A stretch of 64,000 bases of DNA, taken from contig DASZSJ010000089.1 of NCBI GenBank assembly GCA_035548675.1, forward strand, positions 1-64,000, read 5' to 3'. This DNA comes from VRUE01 sp035548675. Lineage in GTDB: Bacteria > Actinomycetota > Thermoleophilia > Solirubrobacterales > 70-9. Position 1 is the first letter of the stretch, and every line of letters begins with the position of its first letter. Under the pieces are notes generated by a model. The model was not told the DNA's origin and did not search any database. It saw nothing but the letters and a program-made list of their open reading frames with translations. Position numbers and translations under genes: made by a program. This document shows positions 59,553-64,000 of this stretch, one piece after another.

Positions 59553-60128
59553 ATGGATGCCCACGCCCACCATCACCACCAGCCGATGCCGACCGAGGGT
59601 GCCGCCCTCACCGCGGTCGCGATCAGCGCCACCCTCCACTGCCTGACCGGATGCGCGATCGGCGAGGTCGCCGGAATGGCGATCGGGACCGCGCTCGGCT
59701 TCTCCAACCTCGGCACGGTCGCGCTCGCGGTCGCCCTCGCCTTCCTCTTCGGCTACAGCCTGACCAGCCTGCCGCTGCTGCGCGCCGGCCTGGCGCTCGC
59801 GGCGGTGATCCCGATCGCGCTTGCCTCCGACACGCTCAGCATCGCGACGATGGAGGTCGTCGACAACCTCGTCGTCGTCCTCATCCCGGGGGCGATGGAG
59901 GCCGGACTGGGCGACCTGCTCTTCTGGGGCAGCCTCGCCTTCTCGCTGGTCATCGCCGGTGCTTGCGCGGTGCCGGTCAACCGCTGGCTGATCGCCCGCG
60001 GCAAGGGCCACGCGGTCGTCCACGAGACCGGGATCCACGGCGGCCCGCCGGTGCGCGTCGTCGCCTACGCGGCCGCGGCGCTGGGCCTCTTCGGCAGCGC
60101 CGTGCTGCTCGCCGAGGCGATCGCGTGA
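59553..60128 (+). CDS. DUF4396 membrane protein, His-rich N-terminus
   Basis: ATG 59553 is preferred because the upstream in-frame ATG lies inside the operator. The start MDAHAHHHHQPMP is metal-ligand rich. About five hydrophobic helices follow, with ATLHCLTGCAIGEVAGMAIG in the first and CAVPVNRWLIARG near the end. DUF4396 proteins are uncharacterised. The gene is coupled to csoR by overlapping stop and start and is preceded by a CsoR operator, so a role in copper (or related metal) handling is inferred. Confidence 0.85.
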   Translation: MDAHAHHHHQPMPTEGAALTAVAISATLHCLTGCAIGEVAGMAIGTALGFSNLGTVALAVALAFLFGYSLTSLPLLRAGLALAAVIPIALASDTLSIATMEVVDNLVVVLIPGAMEAGLGDLLFWGSLAFSLVIAGACAVPVNRWLIARGKGHAVVHETGIHGGPPVRVVAYAAAALGLFGSAVLLAEAIA

Positions 60129-60418
60129 GCGCCGAGCCCGTCAGCCGCGGCTACACCGCGGACAGGGACGCGCTGCTGAAGCGCCTGCGCCGGATCGAGG
60201 GCCAGGTACGGGGGGTCGAGCGCATGGTCGAGGAGGACCGCTACTGCATCGACGTCGTCACCCAGGTGACGGCGATCCAGGCCGCGCTCGACAAGGTCGC
60301 CCTCGAGCTGCTCTCCGACCACGCCGCGCACTGCGTGATCGGCGGCGAGGACGGCCAACAGCTCGAGCGCACCGAGGAGCTGATGGCGGCGGTCAAGCGG
60401 CTCCTTCGCCGCGGCTAG
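60125..60418 (+). CDS. csoR: CsoR-family metal-sensing repressor
   Basis: A 97-aa helical repressor: LLKRLRRIEGQVRGVERMVEE, CIDVVTQVTAIQAALDKVAL and LLSDHAAHCV. Cys, His and Cys are spaced +25 and +29 (C...H-x3-C), exactly as the Cu(I) ligands Cys36/His61/Cys65 of M. tuberculosis CsoR, which favours copper as effector. GTG 60125 overlaps the DUF4396 stop. It should bind the operator at 59523-59539 and repress its own operon. Its TAG directly abuts a conserved palindrome. Confidence 0.92.
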   Translation: MSAEPVSRGYTADRDALLKRLRRIEGQVRGVERMVEEDRYCIDVVTQVTAIQAALDKVALELLSDHAAHCVIGGEDGQQLERTEELMAAVKRLLRRG

Positions 60419-60419
60419 C

Positions 60420-60468
60420 GAACTGCATCAAATTCTCTACCTGACAGGACCAGAATTTGATGCAGTTC
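60420..60468. repeat. GAACTGCATCAAATTCT palindrome, copy 2
   Basis: Forty-nine bases with 17-bp perfect ends (GAACTGCATCAAATTCT and complement) around a variable 15-base centre that keeps CCTGxCAGG. The csoR stop TAG plus one C precede it, as at copy 1 (49593-49645). It lies between convergent genes. Confidence 0.85.
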
Positions 60469-60517
60469 CTGCGAGCCTGCGGCGAGGTGGCGGGCTGTGA
60501 ACAGATTCGGCTTGGGG

Positions 60518-63067
60518 CTACTCGTATTGGAGCGATTCCAGAACGTCGAGCCTGGAGGCGCGGCGGGCCGGGGCGATCGCGGCGAGGACGCCGATGATCG
60601 CGGCGAAGACGAGCAGGCCGAGCAGCGAGCCGACCGGGTAGGAGAGGGTGAAGCCTTCGTCCTTGAGCGGTTGCGCGATCAGCGCCGCGAAGACGAGGCC
60701 GAGCGCCATGCCGAGGACGGCGCCGATCAGGGCCGTGATCACGGCCTCGTAGCGGATCATCGTCCGCACCTGGCGCCGCGACATGCCGATCGCGCGCAGC
60801 ATGCCCAGCTCCCGCCGCCGTTCGTGGATCGAGAGCGCCAGCGTGTTGGCGATGCCGAAGAGCGAGATCACGATCGCCAGCAGGAGCAGCGCGTAGACCA
60901 GGTTGACCAGCTGCTGGACCTGTTCTTCGCGGCTTTCCTTCAGTTCCTGCTGGTTCAGCACTTCGGCGACCGGGAAGGCCGCTTCGACCCCCTTGGTGAG
61001 GATCGCCTGCACCCGCGCCGGATCGGCGCCCGCTTCGACTTCGATGAAGTCGATCGTGTCCTGGGTCTGGCGGAAGTCGCGGGCCATGACCGCCTGCGTG
61101 ACCAGCACGCTGCCGAAGATGCCGAGCTTGGAGTCGAACTCGCCGACGACCTCGAAGCTCGGCCGACTGCGCGTCTGCGAGAGCAGGCGGAAGCGGTCGC
61201 CCAGCTCGAGCCCGTGTTCGGAGGCAAACGAATCGGAGAGGATCGCCTGGCCGTCGCGCAGGCGGCGCAGCGCCGGCGGGCCGCCCTTCTTCCATTCGAT
61301 GTCGACGGTCCGTTCGACATCGCGGCTCGGCGCCGAGACCCTGGCGCCGGCCCCGCCCGGCAGCAGCTTCGCCTGCACCGCGCGAACGCTGGCGACGGCG
61401 CCGACCCCGGGCACCTGACGAGCCGCCACCGCCGCCCCGTTAGGGATCGGCGAGAAGCCGTCGCTGTTCTGGATCACCAGCCCGCCGGCGAAGTTTTCGT
61501 CGACGACCTGGGCGACCGAGCTCTTCAAACCGGCGGCGAAGACGGTGACGAAGGCGACGACCATCAGCCCGATCATCAGCGCCGCCGCGGTGACGGCGGT
61601 GCGACCCGGGTTGCGCTGGGCGTTCTCGCGCGAGAGGCGACCGAGCAGCCGGCGCAGGCGTTCCAGCGGCCAGCCGGCGATCCGGGCAAGCGGCGGCACC
61701 AGGTGTGGGCTGAAGAGCGAGACGGCAAAGACGATGACCACGGCACCGCCGCCGATCAGGCCGGCGGCAGTGCCGGCTGAGGCGCTGCCGAAGAGGCCGA
61801 TCAGGACCATGGCCAAGCCGAGCAGGCCGAGCAGGATCGAGGCGGCGATCCCGAGCAGGCGCCGGCGCCGGCTGGGCGCGGGAGTGAGGGCGCGCAACGC
61901 CGCGATCGGCGGCACGCGGGTCGAGCGGATCGCCGGCACCAGCGAGGCGAGCGTGGTGACGACGATGCCGATCAGCAGCGAGACGACGATCGTGCGCGAC
62001 TTCATCACCAGGCCGGTGGTGGGCAGGTCGATTTCGAACGCTTCCAGCAGGGCGTTGAGCAGGTCGGCGATCAGGAAGCCGCCGGCGATGCCGATCAGCG
62101 CCCCGACGATGCCGATCGCCAGCGCTTCGACGACGACGTCGGCGAGGATCTGCCGCCGCGAGGCCCCCAGCGTGCGCAACATGCCGAACTCGGTGACCCG
62201 CTGGGCGACCGTGATCGAGAAGGTGTTGAAGATCAGGAAGGAGCCGACGAGGATCGCGATGAAGGCGAAGACGAGCAGGAAGATCTGCAGGAAGCTGAGG
62301 TTTTCGCGGATTTCCTCGGTGCCACGGTCGGCGTTTTCCTGCGCCGTCTCGACCTTGACGCCGGGCGGCATCTGACGTGCGATCCGCTGTTTCAGCGTCG
62401 TCGCGGACACGCCCTTCCCGGCGGCGACGGAGATCTGGTCGAAGCGCCCGACCTTGTGGGTCAACCGCTGCGCGACCGGAAGGGTGACCTGGGCAATGCT
62501 CATGCCGCCGAAGGAGGCGCCGCCGAGGCGGGTGAAGCCGACCAGGCGGAAGGAGCGGGCGCTGCCCTGGCCGATCAGCCTGATCTCTTCGCCGAGCTTC
62601 AGGTCGGAGACTTCCGCCGCCGCCTTGTCGATCGAGGCTTCGGTCGGGCCGCGCGGGCGGTGGCCTTCGATGTAGGTGAGCGACTCGAGGCCCCCGGGCA
62701 GGGTCGAGGAGATGAACTTCGGCGCGAATTTGTTGCCGATCTTCTCCCCTTCTGAGTTGAAGAAACCGCCGGGGGTGAAGATCGCGCCGGCGGCGAGCCG
62801 CACGCCCGGCGTCTTCTGCACGCGCGGCAGCAGCGAAGCGCCGATCGTCGGGATTTCGCCGTTTTCCTGTTTGACCGGGTTCTCGGCGGTGATGACGACG
62901 CTGGTGCCCTTCAGCGACTCGCCGAAGATTTCGTCGAAGGCGGCGAAGATCGTGTCGGTGAGGACGTAGGAGCCGGCGACGAAGGCGACCCCGATGACGA
63001 CGGCGAAGGTCGTTGCCAGGGCACGGGCCTTGCGCGCCCAGAGGCTCTTGAGGGCGAGCCCGGACAA
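60518..63067 (-). CDS. MacB/FtsX-type ABC transporter permease (849 aa)
   Basis: Two FtsX repeats are present, each with a soluble periplasmic domain followed by three helices: IFLLVFAFIAILVGSFLIFNTFSITVAQRVTEFGMLRTLGASRRQI and, near the C-terminus, LLLLAIVISLFGIANTLALSIHERRRELGMLRAIGMSRRQV. The first helix starts at about residue 16. Such permeases work in lipoprotein, lipid or antibiotic export as mechanotransmission machines. The start is TTG 63067, five bases after the ATPase stop. It is the partner of the ATPase at 63073-63807. Confidence 0.93.
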   Translation of the reverse strand: MSGLALKSLWARKARALATTFAVVIGVAFVAGSYVLTDTIFAAFDEIFGESLKGTSVVITAENPVKQENGEIPTIGASLLPRVQKTPGVRLAAGAIFTPGGFFNSEGEKIGNKFAPKFISSTLPGGLESLTYIEGHRPRGPTEASIDKAAAEVSDLKLGEEIRLIGQGSARSFRLVGFTRLGGASFGGMSIAQVTLPVAQRLTHKVGRFDQISVAAGKGVSATTLKQRIARQMPPGVKVETAQENADRGTEEIRENLSFLQIFLLVFAFIAILVGSFLIFNTFSITVAQRVTEFGMLRTLGASRRQILADVVVEALAIGIVGALIGIAGGFLIADLLNALLEAFEIDLPTTGLVMKSRTIVVSLLIGIVVTTLASLVPAIRSTRVPPIAALRALTPAPSRRRRLLGIAASILLGLLGLAMVLIGLFGSASAGTAAGLIGGGAVVIVFAVSLFSPHLVPPLARIAGWPLERLRRLLGRLSRENAQRNPGRTAVTAAALMIGLMVVAFVTVFAAGLKSSVAQVVDENFAGGLVIQNSDGFSPIPNGAAVAARQVPGVGAVASVRAVQAKLLPGGAGARVSAPSRDVERTVDIEWKKGGPPALRRLRDGQAILSDSFASEHGLELGDRFRLLSQTRSRPSFEVVGEFDSKLGIFGSVLVTQAVMARDFRQTQDTIDFIEVEAGADPARVQAILTKGVEAAFPVAEVLNQQELKESREEQVQQLVNLVYALLLLAIVISLFGIANTLALSIHERRRELGMLRAIGMSRRQVRTMIRYEAVITALIGAVLGMALGLVFAALIAQPLKDEGFTLSYPVGSLLGLLVFAAIIGVLAAIAPARRASRLDVLESLQYE

Positions 63068-63072
63068 GCTGT

Positions 63073-63807
63073 CTAGTCGACCTGCTTCATCAGCTCGATC
63101 ACGTCGTCGGCCGAGCCGGGAGCGTCGTCGTGGACGATCCGGCCGTCGCGCAGGGTGATCAGCCGGTCGGCGTGGGCGGCGGCGGCGGGATCGTGGGTGA
63201 CCATGATCACCGTCTGGCCGAACTCGTCGACGGCCCCGCGCAGCAGGCGCAGCACGTCCTCGCTCGCTTTCGAGTCGAGGTTGCCGGTCGGCTCGTCGGC
63301 GAAGACGACGGCCGGTTTGGAGACGAGCGCGCGGGCGACGGCGACGCGCTGCTGCTGGCCACCGGAGAGCTCGGCGGGCCGGTGGGTGCGGCGCTCCTCG
63401 AGGCCGACGGTGCGGATCAGCTGGTCGACCCAGGCCCGGTCGGGCTTGCGGCCGGCGATCGAGAGTGGCAGCACCAGGTTCTCCTCGGCGGTGAGGACGG
63501 GCAGCAGGTTGAAGAACTGGAAGACGAAGCCGAGCTTCTCGCGGCGCAGCTTGGTCAGCTCGCCGTCGTCGAGCCCGGTGATCTCCTCGCCGTCGAGCAC
63601 GACCGTGCCGGCGGTCGGCGTGTCGAGCCCGGCGAGGATGTGCATCAAAGTCGACTTGCCCGAGCCCGAGGGGCCCATGATCGCGGTGAAGCGGCCGCGC
63701 TCGAAAGCGGTGCTGACGTCAACCAGGGCGTCGACCGCCGCCGCCCCCTCGCCGTAGCGACGGGACACGCCGCTGGCCTCGACCACCTGCCCGTTGAGAT
63801 TGCTCAT
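63073..63807 (-). CDS. ABC transporter ATP-binding protein (MacB/LolD type)
   Basis: A 244-aa ATPase: Walker A IMGPSGSGKSTLMHILAG, Q-loop VFQFFNLLPVLTAEEN, signature ELSGGQQQRVAVARAL, Walker B AVVFADEPTGNLDSK and H-loop VTHDPAAAAHADRL. ATG 63807 gives the normal N-terminus. It is upstream of and cotranscribed with the permease. It is divergent from the HAD phosphatase gene, with a 15-bp inverted repeat between. Confidence 0.95.
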   Translation of the reverse strand: MSNLNGQVVEASGVSRRYGEGAAAVDALVDVSTAFERGRFTAIMGPSGSGKSTLMHILAGLDTPTAGTVVLDGEEITGLDDGELTKLRREKLGFVFQFFNLLPVLTAEENLVLPLSIAGRKPDRAWVDQLIRTVGLEERRTHRPAELSGGQQQRVAVARALVSKPAVVFADEPTGNLDSKASEDVLRLLRGAVDEFGQTVIMVTHDPAAAAHADRLITLRDGRIVHDDAPGSADDVIELMKQVD

Positions 63808-63854
63808 CCGCGCACCGTACCGATCCTTATGCCCAATCTCCTTCAACTGGAACC

Positions 63855-63910
63855 GCCGACGTGTCTGACTTCGCGGGGTCATAGACCCACTCAAGGTCAG
63901 ACACGTCGGC
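63855..63910. repeat. Inverted repeat in a divergent promoter region
   Basis: Perfect 15-bp arms GCCGACGTGTCTGAC / GTCAGACACGTCGGC (63855-63869, 63896-63910) enclose 26 bases with an inner stem GGGTC/GACCC. The segment TGACTTCGCGG recalls the 46-mer family at 9121, but the rest does not match. It could be an operator shared by the ABC and HAD genes. Confidence 0.6.
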
Positions 63911-63928
63911 CATGGGTAGCCTGCCTGC

Positions 63929-64000
63929 GTGGCGGTGGCGGATGAATTCGACGGGTTTCTGGTCGACCTGGACGGGGTGGTCTGGGTCGGGCGCGAGCCG
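63929..64000 (+). CDS. HAD-IIA family phosphatase, N-terminus only
   Basis: From GTG 63929 (or GTG 63935) the frame stays open to the window end (24 codons). It contains FDGFLVDLDGVVWVGREP, motif I (DxDG) of the NagD-like HAD phosphatases. The remainder lies outside the window, so the specificity cannot be judged. Confidence 0.75.
   Translation, partial: MAVADEFDGFLVDLDGVVWVGREP

Noticed and set aside
56978..59554. Fusion of the P450 to a long N-terminal region
   Set aside because: The extra 412 codons are antisense to the esterase gene; ATG 58318 gives a normal P450 start.
63855..63910. Third member of the TGACTTCGC palindrome family
   Set aside because: Only the first 11 bases agree; length and inner stem differ, so it is listed as a separate inverted repeat.

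Overview
The window is GC-rich chromosomal DNA of an actinobacterium, most probably class Thermoleophilia (Solirubrobacterales-like). The evidence for this is a collagen-like exported protein with the usual Thermoleophilia signal sequence, large NHL and beta-propeller exported proteins, an F420-type (Ddn) oxidoreductase, paralogous ArsR-like regulators, an archaeal-type topoisomerase I, a B12-dependent ribonucleotide reductase, and housekeeping genes of high-GC Gram-positive character. Taxonomy is inferred from memory of these families and was not tested.

Layout. 1-6.9 kb: minus-strand exported proteins (a family protein cut by the window edge, a 1211-aa NHL protein, a 33-aa membrane peptide coupled to it, a collagen-like protein). 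7-15.6 kb: MerR and SDR genes, tRNA-Tyr, SnoaL-like protein, Ddn, the principal sigma factor, folE2, pgsA, an MMPL exporter with a lipoprotein. 15.6-20.3 kb: two paralogous HTH regulators around a family-5 uracil-DNA glycosylase, an E1/ThiF-like enzyme with an N-terminal PqqD-like domain, a lipoprotein, a TMEM175-type channel, tRNA-Thr(CGT). 20.3-37 kb: accessory region in which the 3' end of tRNA-Thr is copied three more times (23.14, 31.84, 36.96 kb). The first segment holds debris (broken HEPN and MNT genes, a relaxase tail, a NYN nuclease, a small HTH protein). The second holds a complete Kdp potassium system with a split KdpD. The third holds a baeRF-like protein and a 13-repeat exported protein. 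37.2-53.5 kb: core metabolism and replication genes (aldo/keto reductase, cupin, two-component system, GT2 with DUF2304, holB, tmk, topA, epimerase, siroheme dehydrogenase, MarR with YceI and FMN reductase, hemolysin III, nrdJ). 53.6-56.9 kb: a restriction-modification-like island (PD-(D/E)XK nuclease with XRE regulator, divergent from an HsdM-like methylase and a half-size HsdS). 57-64 kb: P450, esterase, CsoR/DUF4396 metal operon, MacB-type ABC transporter, start of a HAD phosphatase.

The most unusual layer is non-coding. At least four families of palindromic elements occur twice each, often at or overlapping a stop codon: an AGGACGC-core hairpin (9.66 and 20.34 kb), a TGACTTCGC-ended 46-mer (9.12 and 43.01 kb), a GCCGACGGGCC-ended 49-mer (12.67 and 47.05 kb), and a GAACTGCATCAAATTCT-ended 49-mer (49.6 and 60.42 kb). 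A fifth pair shares an apical CGTATA loop motif (31.66 and 37.13 kb). Two of the families show paired base changes that keep the stem, which argues for selected structure.
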